Notes: generated from the letters alone by a model not told the origin. Shown: positions 52,941 through 62,961, numbered from the stretch's first letter. The stretch is DNA of 64,000 bases from GM7GCV1 sp965222065 (GCA_965222065.1 OZ244933.1:2170001-2234000); one strand, 5' to 3'. Program-made: numbers and translations.

Positions 52941-53765
52941 ATGAAGAAAGACAACATCAAAGCATGGCCCGGTACTACCAGCGAAAATGCTGGAGAAGAC
53001 ACTGCGGGCGCTAATGCATCGGCTGAGGGCCAGCCGGGTCAGGGAGTAAGTAAGCGCACGATTTACCTGTTGCCCAATCTGTTCACGACGGGTGCACTTT
53101 TTGGTGGGTTCTACGCCATTCTGATGTCGCTCCAGGGCAATATCCAGGCCGCGGCTGTGGCGATTTTTGCGGCACAGTTTTTTGATGGTCTCGATGGCCG
53201 TGTGGCCCGGCTAACCAATACCCAGAGTGAGTTTGGGGTTGAGTATGACAGCCTTTCCGACATGGTGTCTTTCGGTGTTGCCCCAGCGATACTGATGTAT
53301 ACCTGGATGCTGGAACCCCTGGGTACGTTTGGGTTCTCCGCGGCTTTTATCTATACAGCCTGTGCCGCACTTCGCCTGGCCCGCTTTAATGTGAAATCGG
53401 CCGGTGATGACCGGCGTTATTTCCTGGGGCTTGCCAGTCCTCCCGCTGCGGCACTGATCTGGGGCTCAGCCTGGACCTGGCACGCGATTGAACCCTCTAC
53501 CTTTGTGTCGGCCCTGTTTGCCATTTTGACGATTGGCGTGGGACTACTCATGGTATCGGGTGTGCGCTATCACAGCTTCAAGGACATCAATCTTGCCAAT
53601 CGGGTGCCCTTTGCCGTGGTATTTGCCATAGTGATTGGTATCTCGGTCATCATGATTGATCCACCTCGCGTGTTGCTGGCCATGGCGGTGACCTATGCCA
53701 TCTATGCCCCTTGTCTTTTGCTTTATTTTTACATTAAAAAAAGTGGTTTGAGGCCCGGTAGCTAG
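52941..53765 (+). CDS. pssA: CDP-diacylglycerol-serine O-phosphatidyltransferase
   Basis: Makes phosphatidylserine, the precursor of phosphatidylethanolamine. About 274 residues with several membrane helices. The CDP-alcohol phosphotransferase motif D-G-x2-A-R-x8-G-x3-D-x3-D is complete in DGRVARLTNTQSEFGVEYDS. A polar N-terminal stretch of about 35 residues precedes YLLPNLFTTGALFGGF. The start is ATG 52941 or GTG 52917, neither with a clear ribosome binding site; the two differ by eight codons. It is divergent from aroQ. Confidence 0.9.
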   Translation: MKKDNIKAWPGTTSENAGEDTAGANASAEGQPGQGVSKRTIYLLPNLFTTGALFGGFYAILMSLQGNIQAAAVAIFAAQFFDGLDGRVARLTNTQSEFGVEYDSLSDMVSFGVAPAILMYTWMLEPLGTFGFSAAFIYTACAALRLARFNVKSAGDDRRYFLGLASPPAAALIWGSAWTWHAIEPSTFVSALFAILTIGVGLLMVSGVRYHSFKDINLANRVPFAVVFAIVIGISVIMIDPPRVLLAMAVTYAIYAPCLLLYFYIKKSGLRPGS

Positions 53766-53784
53766 TACATCTGGGGTAGCGGCG

Positions 53785-54738
53785 ATGTTCAGGAAAATCA
53801 GGGATTACATATGGGGCCGCATCGTCAAATGGCTGGTCGCTCCCTACGAATCACATAAACTCTCACCCAATGATTTTGAGGTTATAAGGGAGAAGATACT
53901 TCCTGCCGATGTACTGTTAGTCGAAGGCCGGACGAGAGTTGGCAGCATCATCAAGCAAATCACCCGCTCCTCCTGGAGTCATGCGGCATTATGCATAGGT
54001 CCACTGAACGAAATTGATGAGCTGCATTACCGGGAAAAAATCCACCAGTACTACAACGGGCCGGATGATGTCCCCCTGCTTATTGAAGCGGAAATGGACC
54101 GCGGTACTGTCATCACCCCGTTAAGTTACTACGAGGATTACCACGTACGCATTGCGCGTCCCATTGGTCTTTCGGATGCCGATGCCAAACGTATCTGCGC
54201 CCATATGATTGAACATCTGGGGCATGACTATGACATGAAACAGTTGCTTGATCTCGCCCGGTTCATGTTGCCCTGGTGGTGGCTGGTCCCAAGGAAATGG
54301 CAGTCGAGTTTGTTTGAGCACAATGCCGGACCGGCCACAAGAAACGTATGCTCATCCCTGATCGCCGAAGCGTTTCATGAAGTTGGGTTTCCGGTCTTGC
54401 CCCTCATTGAGAGAGGGGCAGATGGTGGCCTGCATTTTTACCAAAGAAATCCCCGTCTCTATACCCCGCGTGATTTCGACTATTCCCCGTTCTTCAAGAT
54501 TCTTAAGTACCCGCTCCTGAGTGAAACCCCGACAGGTTATTACAAGGCGATTACCTGGAAAGACATGGATGATGACAAACGCCGGGTGAACTATATGAAT
54601 GCCGAAGATGTGGTTTTTATTTCCGGTCTGGATGACGAGGAAGAGGTACTGGAAGAGATGGAGGAAGATTCTCATGCCAATGAGGAGAGCCAAAAGAACA
54701 AGGACAAACGGGGCGATGTGGCCAGTGCCGGGCAATAA
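53785..54738 (+). CDS. YiiX/YaeF-like papain-fold protein (C92 family)
   Basis: 317 residues. The permuted papain-like (NlpC/P60-related) motifs are visible: LLVEGRTRVGSIIKQITRSS and WSHAALCIG with catalytic H66, and RNVCSSLIAEAFHEVGFP with C189. Relatives are described as lipid-associated or amidase-like hydrolases; the substrate is unknown. The C-terminus is unusually acidic (about residues 281-300, DDEEEVLEEMEEDS), then a charged tail. No signal peptide. It follows pssA by 19 nt, in the same direction, and a link to lipid or membrane turnover is only inferred. Confidence 0.75.
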   Translation: MFRKIRDYIWGRIVKWLVAPYESHKLSPNDFEVIREKILPADVLLVEGRTRVGSIIKQITRSSWSHAALCIGPLNEIDELHYREKIHQYYNGPDDVPLLIEAEMDRGTVITPLSYYEDYHVRIARPIGLSDADAKRICAHMIEHLGHDYDMKQLLDLARFMLPWWWLVPRKWQSSLFEHNAGPATRNVCSSLIAEAFHEVGFPVLPLIERGADGGLHFYQRNPRLYTPRDFDYSPFFKILKYPLLSETPTGYYKAITWKDMDDDKRRVNYMNAEDVVFISGLDDEEEVLEEMEEDSHANEESQKNKDKRGDVASAGQ

Positions 54739-54746
54739 CAGTCAAA

Positions 54747-55694
54747 TCAGGTATGAAGTGTCTCTGGTTTTATATCGGGGGCTTCGACAAATTCCGGCAT
54801 GGTAGGCCTTGCTCCCGAGCGGTATTGTTTGGGTGAAAGACCGGTCTGTTTGCTGAAAAAACGTGTGAGATAGGCAGGGTCGCTAAATCCCAGTTCATAA
54901 GCAATTTCACTGACCGTCAGTGAGGTGTAGACCAGGTTCCGCTTAATTTCCAGCGTCAGTCTTTCGTGCACAATCTGCAAGGCCGATTTGCCGACCTTGG
55001 CACGACAGATATTATTCAACTGGGCTGTACTGATGCCCATATGGTTGGCGTATTCCTTGATGCTCAAGCTTCGGGTGAAGTTCTCTTCGATCAGTGACTT
55101 GAATCGCCGTATCCTGGTCGCGCTGCGATCATTGGCCACCGGTACCCTGGCTTTTGATTCCAGGCTGCGACGAATAATCCAGACAAAGACCAGGCGCAGC
55201 AATGATTGCATGGCCATAAAACGACTGTTGGCACTGTTCCTGGCCTCTTGCTCAATATTTCGAAACAGGTAATCCATCTCAAAAATCTGTTCCTTGGACA
55301 TCCCCTGGATAATGCAAGGGGTTTCCGTAAGATCCGCATCGGTTTCGGCATTTCGTAAAAGATAGCGCACACTTGAGCCGGGCAGGGTAAGAAGATGCCC
55401 GCGAAGTTCTTCCAGGGGCGCAATACCGTGAATGCACAAAGGAGGTACTGTGACTACCAGCGGGCCGTGCACGCTGGTTTGCTCGCCGTCGAGTACGGTT
55501 CTGGCTGAACCCTGGGATAAATAAAAAACGTGGAACAGATCGAGGTGACGATGAGTACGGATTTTTCCTTCATGGCCTTTTACACGCGTCTGAATTAGTT
55601 CGTGGTGCACCATATCCTTGATTGGCCACTCGGAAGCTCCCTCAAAAAGTTTATAGGTGGGAATGTCCGCGTCTGGTCGTTTTTGTTCGGTCAT
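54747..55694 (-). CDS. AraC-family regulator with cupin sensor domain
   Basis: 315 residues. The N-terminal cupin-like sensor has HRHLDLFHVFYLSQGSARTV; the C-terminal two helix-turn-helix units read LSIKEYANHMGISTAQLNNI and VSEIAYELGFSDPAYLTRFF (family signature GFSDPAYLTRFFSKQTGLSP). It resembles PobR-type activators. It is divergent from fadE with a shared 130-nt upstream region, so it may control the beta-oxidation cluster; the effector is unknown. Confidence 0.85.
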   Translation of the reverse strand: MTEQKRPDADIPTYKLFEGASEWPIKDMVHHELIQTRVKGHEGKIRTHRHLDLFHVFYLSQGSARTVLDGEQTSVHGPLVVTVPPLCIHGIAPLEELRGHLLTLPGSSVRYLLRNAETDADLTETPCIIQGMSKEQIFEMDYLFRNIEQEARNSANSRFMAMQSLLRLVFVWIIRRSLESKARVPVANDRSATRIRRFKSLIEENFTRSLSIKEYANHMGISTAQLNNICRAKVGKSALQIVHERLTLEIKRNLVYTSLTVSEIAYELGFSDPAYLTRFFSKQTGLSPKQYRSGARPTMPEFVEAPDIKPETLHT

Positions 55695-55824
55695 TTCATC
55701 TGATCCTTCGATATCGCGTTTTTCAAATGTACAAAACTTTAGGACATATTTCTATTTTTATATGCAGGTTTAGCGAATATAGTCACGATAAATGGAAGCC
55801 GCATCTCCCGGAGGGAAATAACTG

Positions 55825-58296
55825 ATGGCTGGATTGCTATACGAACTTTTACTTTTTATATTGATGTTGGCCGCGAGTAGCTGCCTCGTTTTCCTGGCCT
55901 TTACCCGTATCGAAAGCATAGCGGGTAAATATGCAGGTGCCTTTATCGGTGCCGCCATCGTCCTTTTGATATACCAGTCCTTCACGTCGATAAGCTGGCT
56001 GCCCAAACTTATTCTGCTCATCCTGGCGATCAAGGCAGTGGTTGTGTTCCTTCCCGCAGTGCGTCGACTGGTGTTTATGCGCCCATTGCTCAGCTATTTT
56101 CGGGCGGTTTTACCGCCCATGTCAGATACCGAGCGAGAAGCTTTGGAGGCGGGCACCGTGTGGTGGGAGCCCGAGCTGTTTTCCGGAAAACCCGACTGGA
56201 AGAAATTGGCCGAGGCACCTCCCGCTTCGTTATCTGAAGAGGAGCAGGCCTTTCTTGATGGTCCTGTAGAGGAAGTATGTCAGCAGGTGGATGACTGGAA
56301 AGTCAGTTCCGAACTCCTGGACCTGCCGCCCGAGATATGGAAAACCCTTGGGGAAAAAGGCTTCTTTGGCATGATCATTCCCAAACACTACGGAGGGTTG
56401 GGCTTCTCGGCTTTTGCCCATTCGGCGGTCGTGATGAAAGTCGCCAGTCGCAGTGGAGCGCTGGCCGTGACGACCATGGTGCCTAATTCGCTGGGACCCG
56501 GGCAGCTATTGCTTGAGTACGGTACCGAGCAACAACGCGACTACTATTTGCCCAGACTGGCGAAGGGTGAAGACATTCCCTGCTTTGCGCTGACTGAGCC
56601 GACCGCCGGTTCAGATGCGGCCGGTATGCTTAGTGAAGGGGTGGTATGCAAGCAGGAGGTCGATGGCAAGGAGACCCTGGGAATCCGCCTGAACTGGAAT
56701 AAGCGCTACATCACCCTGGCACCGGTTGCCACCGTGTTGGGGTTGGCATTCAAACTTTATGACCCAGATGGATTGCTTGGGGATACAACAGATCTTGGCA
56801 TCACCCTGGCACTGATTCCTACCAAGACTCCCGGGGTAGAGATTGGCAACCGGCACATGCCGATCGGCACTCCCTTTATGAATGGCCCGATTATTGGTCG
56901 GGATGTTTTTATTACCATGGACCAAATCATTGGCGGGCAGGAGCGGGTAGGCCAGGGCTGGCGAATGCTGATGGAATGCCTGTCCGATGGCCGTGGCATT
57001 TCCCTTCCATCGCTCTCCGTTGCTGCGGGCAAGTTTGCCAGCATGCACACCGGTGCCTATTCCCGTGTGCGCACACAGTTCAACCTGTCTATCGGGGATT
57101 TTGAAGGTGTGCAGGAAGCTCTCGCCAAGGTGGCGGGCAATACCTATTTGATGGACGCTGTTCGTTGCTTTACTGCGGCCACCATTGATATGGGAGAAAA
57201 GCCTTCGGTTGCTTCTGCCATCGCCAAATACCATTTGACGGAACGCATGCGTCAAACGGTTAATGCCGCGGTGGATGTACACGGTGGATCGGCCATCTGT
57301 ATGGGGCCAAGAAACCCCATGGGACGCAGTTATCAGGGCATTCCCATTAGTATTACCGTCGAGGGCGCAAATATCCTGACTCGAAGTCTCATTATCTTTG
57401 GTCAGGGGTCCGTGCGCTCCCATCCCTGGATTTTGAAATCCATGCAGGCGGCAGCCAATCCGAACAAATCCCAGGGGTTAAAAGACTTCGACAAATCCAT
57501 TTCCAATCATGTGACCATGTTTATGGGAAATCTGTCCAAGTCCGTTCTGGCCGGGTTTAATGAATTCCTGTTCAGTGACGGCCTGGATGGCTCACCGGTG
57601 GATGATTACTATCGCAAACTGTCCCATATGAGCGCCAGCTTTGGACTGATTGCCGATGTGATGATGCTTCGCTTTGGTGGCGACCTGAAGCGTCTGGAAT
57701 ACTATTCCAGTCTGCTGGGTGATTTGCTCAGCTATCTTTATATAGGGTCTGCCGTGCTGAAGTATTACCACAATCGTGGAGAGACACAGGAAGATCGGCC
57801 GCTTCTCGACTGGGCCATGCACGAATGTTTCCGCTGCTTTCATGTTGCCATGAACGATATCCTGGAGAACCGCCCTCTCGGTGCGTTGACCACTTTGGTT
57901 CGCAAGGCAGTTTATCCTCTGGGTACGCCCTCTTTATCGAGGGACAGAAAGATCGAGACAGTGGCGGCCAAGGTGATTACCCGAAATTCCAGCCTGCGCA
58001 ATTCAATCATTCAGGGTATCTTCATTCCCACGGCGGAAGACGATCCTGTGGCGCGGATGGAGCGCACATTCCAGCTGGTTCTGGAGGCCGAGGATGCCGA
58101 GAAAAAATTTCATCGAGCTCTCCGTGACCTGAAACTTGATCCCATTCATTTTGAAGACTGTGTGCAGAAAGTTGTCGCTGCCAACAAGCTCGATGAACAG
58201 GAAGCCCGCTTGGTACGTGACGCACATGCTGCCAGAATGGATGCCATCCAGGTTGATCAGTTTGATCATCAACTGCAAAGCCTGGTCGAAAGTTAA
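55825..58296 (+). CDS. fadE: Acyl-CoA dehydrogenase FadE
   Basis: First step of beta-oxidation, acyl-CoA to trans-2-enoyl-CoA with FAD. 823 residues (E. coli FadE 814). Two or three N-terminal membrane helices (about 5-85, LLYELLLFILMLAASSCLVF and on) anchor it. The dehydrogenase part has FALTEPTAGSDAAGM, TFITMDQIIGG-like substrate loops, the arginine and acid sites near ISITVEGANILTRSLIIFGQ, and a long C-terminal extension of the FadE type. GGAGGG precedes the ATG. It is the first gene of a fad cluster. Confidence 0.93.
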   Translation: MAGLLYELLLFILMLAASSCLVFLAFTRIESIAGKYAGAFIGAAIVLLIYQSFTSISWLPKLILLILAIKAVVVFLPAVRRLVFMRPLLSYFRAVLPPMSDTEREALEAGTVWWEPELFSGKPDWKKLAEAPPASLSEEEQAFLDGPVEEVCQQVDDWKVSSELLDLPPEIWKTLGEKGFFGMIIPKHYGGLGFSAFAHSAVVMKVASRSGALAVTTMVPNSLGPGQLLLEYGTEQQRDYYLPRLAKGEDIPCFALTEPTAGSDAAGMLSEGVVCKQEVDGKETLGIRLNWNKRYITLAPVATVLGLAFKLYDPDGLLGDTTDLGITLALIPTKTPGVEIGNRHMPIGTPFMNGPIIGRDVFITMDQIIGGQERVGQGWRMLMECLSDGRGISLPSLSVAAGKFASMHTGAYSRVRTQFNLSIGDFEGVQEALAKVAGNTYLMDAVRCFTAATIDMGEKPSVASAIAKYHLTERMRQTVNAAVDVHGGSAICMGPRNPMGRSYQGIPISITVEGANILTRSLIIFGQGSVRSHPWILKSMQAAANPNKSQGLKDFDKSISNHVTMFMGNLSKSVLAGFNEFLFSDGLDGSPVDDYYRKLSHMSASFGLIADVMMLRFGGDLKRLEYYSSLLGDLLSYLYIGSAVLKYYHNRGETQEDRPLLDWAMHECFRCFHVAMNDILENRPLGALTTLVRKAVYPLGTPSLSRDRKIETVAAKVITRNSSLRNSIIQGIFIPTAEDDPVARMERTFQLVLEAEDAEKKFHRALRDLKLDPIHFEDCVQKVVAANKLDEQEARLVRDAHAARMDAIQVDQFDHQLQSLVES

Positions 58297-58310
58297 AGGG
58301 AGGTTCCCCA

Positions 58311-59600
58311 ATGGCTAAAAGAGTATTTATTGTCGACGGGGCGAGAACCCCCATACTGAAAGCGCGAGCCGGGCGAGGGCCTTTCTCTGCGGCAGATCTT
58401 GCCGTCCAGGCAGGCAGGCCCTTGCTGGCACGCAACCCCATTCCCCAGGACGCATTTGATGAAGTCATTCTTGGCTGCGTCATGTCCAGCGCAAAGGAGG
58501 CCAATATTGGCCGGGTTGCTGCATTGCGGCTTGGGTTTGAATTATCCGTTCCCGCCTGGACCGTGCAGCGCAATTGCGCATCGGGAATGCAGGCGCTGGA
58601 TTCTGCCATGAACCGTATCCAGCTCGGGCACTCCGACCTGGTGCTTGCCGGAGGCTGTGAGTCCATGAGCCATGCGCCGGTACTGTTTAACAACCGCTAT
58701 GTAAATTGGCTGGGCAAATTTGCTTCGGCAAAACAATTGCCCAAAAAGCTGGCGGCGCTGCTGGACTTTCGCCTGTCCATGCTTTCCCCGGTCTTTGCCC
58801 TTGAGCATGGGCTGACAGACCCCGTGGTCAAACTCAACATGGGACAAACTGCCGAGAAAATTGCTTATCGTTTTGACGTCAGTCGGCAACAAATGGACGA
58901 ATATGCTGTGCGAAGCCATCATCGGGCGGCAAAGGCCCTGGAAGAAGGCGCATTCGATGACGAACTGGTGCCAGCCTTTGATACCGGTGGCAAAGTGTAT
59001 GAATCTGACGATGGTGTGCGGGCCGACTCCAGTGTGGAAAAACTTGCCACGCTGAAGCCGGTATTTGACAAGCCCTATGGGAAAGTGACTGCCGCCAATA
59101 GTTCCCAGATCAGTGACGGGGCCGCCTGGCTTATTCTGGCCTCGGAAGAAGCTGTCGAGAAATACGGTCTCGAGCCCTTGGCTGAGATCAAGACAGTGCA
59201 ATGGTCCGGCCTCGACCCTGCCGAAATGGGGCTGGGACCCGTTTACGCTTCCGCCAGTGTCTTGCAGAAAGAAAAGCTGGCCATGGAGGATATTGATTAC
59301 TGGGAGTTTAACGAAGCCTTTGCCGGTCAGGTGCTGGCCTGCCTGGAAGCCCTGAAAAACCCGGAGTTTTGCAAAAGTGAACTGGGTCTGGATGGCGCTC
59401 TGGGTGAAATCGATCAGGATCGTTTAAATATACATGGAGGAGCTGTGGCCTGTGGTCATCCGGTAGGTATGTCCGGCGCGCGTATCGTTCTGCATCTGGC
59501 CCAGATACTCAAGCAAACCGGTAGCAAACGAGGTATTGCCAGCCTGTGTATAGGTGGCGGGCAAGGTGGTGCAGCCCTGATTGAAAATCTCTCGGTATAG
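58311..59600 (+). CDS. fadI: Acetyl-CoA acyltransferase (3-ketoacyl-CoA thiolase)
   Basis: Last step of beta-oxidation. 429 residues. The nucleophile is C89 in RNCASGMQALDSA; H in AVACGHPVGMSGAR and the second cysteine in CIGGGQGGA complete the active site. Its length and type fit FadI, partner of FadJ, rather than the shorter FadA. 14 nt after fadE and 12 nt before fadJ, so one operon. Confidence 0.9.
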   Translation: MAKRVFIVDGARTPILKARAGRGPFSAADLAVQAGRPLLARNPIPQDAFDEVILGCVMSSAKEANIGRVAALRLGFELSVPAWTVQRNCASGMQALDSAMNRIQLGHSDLVLAGGCESMSHAPVLFNNRYVNWLGKFASAKQLPKKLAALLDFRLSMLSPVFALEHGLTDPVVKLNMGQTAEKIAYRFDVSRQQMDEYAVRSHHRAAKALEEGAFDDELVPAFDTGGKVYESDDGVRADSSVEKLATLKPVFDKPYGKVTAANSSQISDGAAWLILASEEAVEKYGLEPLAEIKTVQWSGLDPAEMGLGPVYASASVLQKEKLAMEDIDYWEFNEAFAGQVLACLEALKNPEFCKSELGLDGALGEIDQDRLNIHGGAVACGHPVGMSGARIVLHLAQILKQTGSKRGIASLCIGGGQGGAALIENLSV

Positions 59601-59612
59601 CTACAGGAAACC

Positions 59613-61691
59613 ATGACTATGTCGAATCAAGCTTACAAAAACTGGACTCTGGAAGAAGATGAAAACGACCTTATCTGGCTATGGCTGGATAAGGCGGACT
59701 CCTCGGTCAATGTTCTCAGCTCCGAGGTGATGGGTGAACTCGAAGAGATTGTCGCCCAGCTGGAGAAAAAACCGCCAAAGGGACTGGTAATTGCCTCCAA
59801 AAAAGAGGCAGGTTTCCTGGCCGGTGCCGATATCAGTGAGTTTACCGGCCTAACAACGCACGAACAGGTGATAGAAAAGCTGCAGCGCGGACAAAACCTG
59901 TTTTTGCGCATCGAGCGACTTAAATGCACAACCGTAGCGGCGATACACGGCCATTGTATGGGCGGTGGAACGGAGCTGGCGCTGGGTTGTGATTACCGTG
60001 TCGCGGATGAGGCTAACGATTGCAAAATAGGATTGCCTGAAGTCAAACTTGGTATACACCCCGGGTACGGCGGTGCCGTTCGTTTGCCCCGCCTTGTTGA
60101 TGATTTCCAGGCATTGATGTTGATGGTGGCTGGCCGTGTGATCAACGGCAAGGCCGCCGGCAAGCTGGGTATGGTCGATGTGGCGACCCAACGCAGACAT
60201 CTGTATGACGTTGCCAGAAAGATAGCCAGCGGAGAATTAAAACCTTCGCGTCGGACGACACTGGTTTCACGGCTGCTTGCAATCAAGCCCCTGAGAGGCA
60301 TTGCGGCGAAAATTGCCACAAGCCAGTTGAAGAAAAAGGTGAATCCCAAACATTATCCGGCGCCTTTTCAGCTGGTACAGTTCTGGCGAGATCTGCCCTC
60401 CGGCGATGAGCCCGCTTATTTGGCTGAAGCCGAGTCGGTGGCCAGCCTGTTCCGTGACCCTATTGGTCTCAGGGCGACCAAAAACCTGGTCCGTGTATTT
60501 TTGCTTGATCGCGAAATAAAGGGGCGCGCCAAACAGTATCAATTTAAGGGCAAGCATATTCATGTGGTTGGTGCCGGTGTCATGGGCGGGGATATTGCCG
60601 CCTGGTGTGCTTTGCGTGGGTTTAAGGTCAGTCTTCAGGATGCCAAGGCTGAATTCATTGCCCCGGCCATGGGACGTGCGTACAGCCTGTTTAAGAAACG
60701 CCTGAAATCCGAGGAGCAGATTCAGGCGGCCATGGATCGCCTGATGCCTGATGTGAAGGCTGATGCAGTCGGGTCGGCAGATCTTGTGATAGAGGCAATT
60801 ACGGAAAAGCTCGACGCCAAAAAATCCCTCTATGCAACCCTTGAACCAAAAATGAAAAAGGGCGCGCTGTTGGCCTCCAATACCTCAAGTATCCCGCTAG
60901 AAGAGCTGTCCCAGGGGCTGGCCAATCCGGATCGGCTTGTGGGTATTCACTTCTTTAACCCGGTGGCCATGATGCAACTGGTCGAAGTGGTGCGTGGTGA
61001 CAACAGCAGTGATGAATCTGTGGGCACAGCACTGGCGTTTGTGAATGCCATTGGCAAGCTGCCCATTGAAGTGAAATCTGCCCCCGGATTCCTGGTAAAC
61101 AGGGTATTGATGAGTTATCTGGCCGAGTCCATGCGCTTGTATTCTGAGGGAGTGTCTCCCGAAGTAATTGACCGTGAGGCGGTGCGTTTTGGTATGCCCA
61201 TGGGGCCTATCGAGCTGGCGGATGTGGTTGGACTGGATATCTGTAAAGCGGTGGCATCCGAACTCATTGAAGCCTTTGAGGGTAATACGGATGAGGATGA
61301 AGTTGGCAAGGTCATCGATGAACGGGTCGCTGCGGGCAAACTGGGCAAAAAAACCGGTGAGGGCTTTTATACATGGTCCAAAGGCAAGCCGAAAAAGGCT
61401 CCCGCCGGGAATGGTTATGTGTCCCCGGAGGTGATCGACCGAATGGTGTTTTCCATGCTTAACGAAAGCGTGCAATGCCTGGCTGAAGGCATTGTACAGG
61501 ATGCCGAGTCACTGGATCTGGGCATGATCTTTGGCACGGGATTTCCGCCTTTCCATGGTGGGCCAATGGAATACATCCGGGAACTGGGCCAGGAAGCCTG
61601 CCAGGAACGGCTTACCCAGCTCGCCAAGGCTCACGGCAAGCGATTTACGCCGCAACCTGGCTGGAAAAAAATTAAGCTGGAAGCCTCTTAG
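59613..61691 (+). CDS. fadJ: Enoyl-CoA hydratase / 3-hydroxyacyl-CoA dehydrogenase
   Basis: Bifunctional beta-oxidation enzyme, 692 residues. N-terminal hydratase (about 1-190): AGADISEFTG oxyanion segment, catalytic E121 (GGGTELALGCDYR) and E143 (LPEVKLGIHPGYGG). C-terminal dehydrogenase: NAD loop VVGAGVMGGDIAAW (about 315-328), NTSSIPLEEL, GIHFFNPVAMMQLVEVVRG with the catalytic His, and PGFLVNRVLMSYL. It forms the trifunctional complex with the thiolase upstream. Confidence 0.93.
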   Translation: MTMSNQAYKNWTLEEDENDLIWLWLDKADSSVNVLSSEVMGELEEIVAQLEKKPPKGLVIASKKEAGFLAGADISEFTGLTTHEQVIEKLQRGQNLFLRIERLKCTTVAAIHGHCMGGGTELALGCDYRVADEANDCKIGLPEVKLGIHPGYGGAVRLPRLVDDFQALMLMVAGRVINGKAAGKLGMVDVATQRRHLYDVARKIASGELKPSRRTTLVSRLLAIKPLRGIAAKIATSQLKKKVNPKHYPAPFQLVQFWRDLPSGDEPAYLAEAESVASLFRDPIGLRATKNLVRVFLLDREIKGRAKQYQFKGKHIHVVGAGVMGGDIAAWCALRGFKVSLQDAKAEFIAPAMGRAYSLFKKRLKSEEQIQAAMDRLMPDVKADAVGSADLVIEAITEKLDAKKSLYATLEPKMKKGALLASNTSSIPLEELSQGLANPDRLVGIHFFNPVAMMQLVEVVRGDNSSDESVGTALAFVNAIGKLPIEVKSAPGFLVNRVLMSYLAESMRLYSEGVSPEVIDREAVRFGMPMGPIELADVVGLDICKAVASELIEAFEGNTDEDEVGKVIDERVAAGKLGKKTGEGFYTWSKGKPKKAPAGNGYVSPEVIDRMVFSMLNESVQCLAEGIVQDAESLDLGMIFGTGFPPFHGGPMEYIRELGQEACQERLTQLAKAHGKRFTPQPGWKKIKLEAS

Positions 61692-61705
61692 GTTAAGGAT
61701 AAAAC

Positions 61706-62644
61706 ATGTTGCCAGAAGCGCTGCGCGGACGACTGCGCCTGCCATTGATCGGCGCACCCATGTTTATTGTCTCCGGTCCGGAGCTGGTTATCGCCCAATG
61801 TCAGGCCGGGATTATTGGGGCTTTTCCCGCATTAAATGCCAGACCCCAGGCGCTGCTGGATGACTGGTTGTCTGAGATTAATGAAACCATGTCTTCTTCA
61901 GCCAATGCGGCACCTTTTGCCGTTAACCAGATTTGCCACCCCAGTAACAAACGACTGGAGCAGGATGTGGCAATCTGCATCAAGCATCGTGTCCCGATCG
62001 TTATAACCAGTCTTAGCCCGCCTGCAGAGATTGTCCAGGCCGTGCACTCATACGGCGGCCTGGTATTTCATGATGTGATTAGCATGCGTCATGCACGCAA
62101 GGCCGCACAGCAGGGAGTGGATGGCTTGATTCTGGTAGCGGCAGGGGCCGGCGGCCATGCGGGTCAGCTTAGCCCGTTTGCCCTGGTAAACGAAGCGCGC
62201 CAATGGTTTGATGGTTGTCTGATCCTTTCGGGCGCCATGAGTACAGGCTCGGATATTCTGGCAGCCCAGGTGATGGGAGCTGATTTGGCTTACATGGGAA
62301 CCCGGTTTATCGCCTCAAGTGAAGCCAACGCCAGTGCTGAATACAAGCAAATGCTGGTGGAAAGCTGTGCAGAGGATATTGTCTACAGTTCACTCTTCAC
62401 CGGGGTTAAGGGAAATTATTTGCGAGGCTCCATCCAGGCTGCCGGCCTGGACCCGGATCAACTTCCGGAAGGGGATATAACCAAAATGGATTTCCAGGAA
62501 ATGGTTCAGGGAAGCAAGGCCTGGAAAGATATTTGGGGCGCCGGGCAGGGGGTAGGCTCAATATCCGCTCCGCTTGCAGTAGCCAGTATCGTTGATGAAA
62601 TAAGTGATCAATACCAGCAGGCCAAAGAAACGCTTAAGGCTTAA
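61706..62644 (+). CDS. Nitronate monooxygenase
   Basis: 312 residues of the FMN-dependent 2-nitropropane dioxygenase family. Motifs: LPLIGAPMFIVSGPELV, VAAGAGGHAGQLSPFALV with H151 as the candidate catalytic base, and ADLAYMGTRFIAS with the FMN phosphate site. It oxidises alkyl nitronates; relatives are also annotated as enoyl-ACP reductase-like. It follows fadJ by 14 nt and probably belongs to the cluster, though a role with fatty acids is not established. Confidence 0.85.
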   Translation: MLPEALRGRLRLPLIGAPMFIVSGPELVIAQCQAGIIGAFPALNARPQALLDDWLSEINETMSSSANAAPFAVNQICHPSNKRLEQDVAICIKHRVPIVITSLSPPAEIVQAVHSYGGLVFHDVISMRHARKAAQQGVDGLILVAAGAGGHAGQLSPFALVNEARQWFDGCLILSGAMSTGSDILAAQVMGADLAYMGTRFIASSEANASAEYKQMLVESCAEDIVYSSLFTGVKGNYLRGSIQAAGLDPDQLPEGDITKMDFQEMVQGSKAWKDIWGAGQGVGSISAPLAVASIVDEISDQYQQAKETLKA

Positions 62645-62748
62645 AGCTGTCATTAAAGCTGGACTGTTTCTGTGCAGATGACACAATAGTTCATATTCCA
62701 GATAACACACATGCTTAACTGACAGAGGAAATCCATTTTTTTCACGTT

Positions 62749-62961
62749 ATGGATGATAAAAACGGAAAAATAAAAATAAGAAGATCCAGTGGCAAAATTC
62801 AGTACGTCACAAAGAAAGAATTGGCCGAACTAAATGAGCGCCGTAAGCGGCGTGATCAGGAACGGGGATGGGGGAGTGTAAGTAATCCCGCCCATAATCT
62901 TTTTGCTGCAATACTGGTCGTTCTGGGAGTCGCCATCATCACTATTTGGGTGATGCCCTAA
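62749..62961 (+). CDS. Small membrane protein of unknown function
   Basis: 70 residues. A basic, charged first half (KIKIRRSSGKIQYVTKKELA, then ERRKRRDQER) and one membrane helix near the C-terminus (about 49-68, LFAAILVVLGVAIITIWVM). The ATG is at 62749, with no nearby ribosome binding site; AGAGGA is about 25 nt upstream. I do not recognise a family. The surrounding DNA is more AT-rich than its neighbours. Confidence 0.5.
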   Translation: MDDKNGKIKIRRSSGKIQYVTKKELAELNERRKRRDQERGWGSVSNPAHNLFAAILVVLGVAIITIWVMP

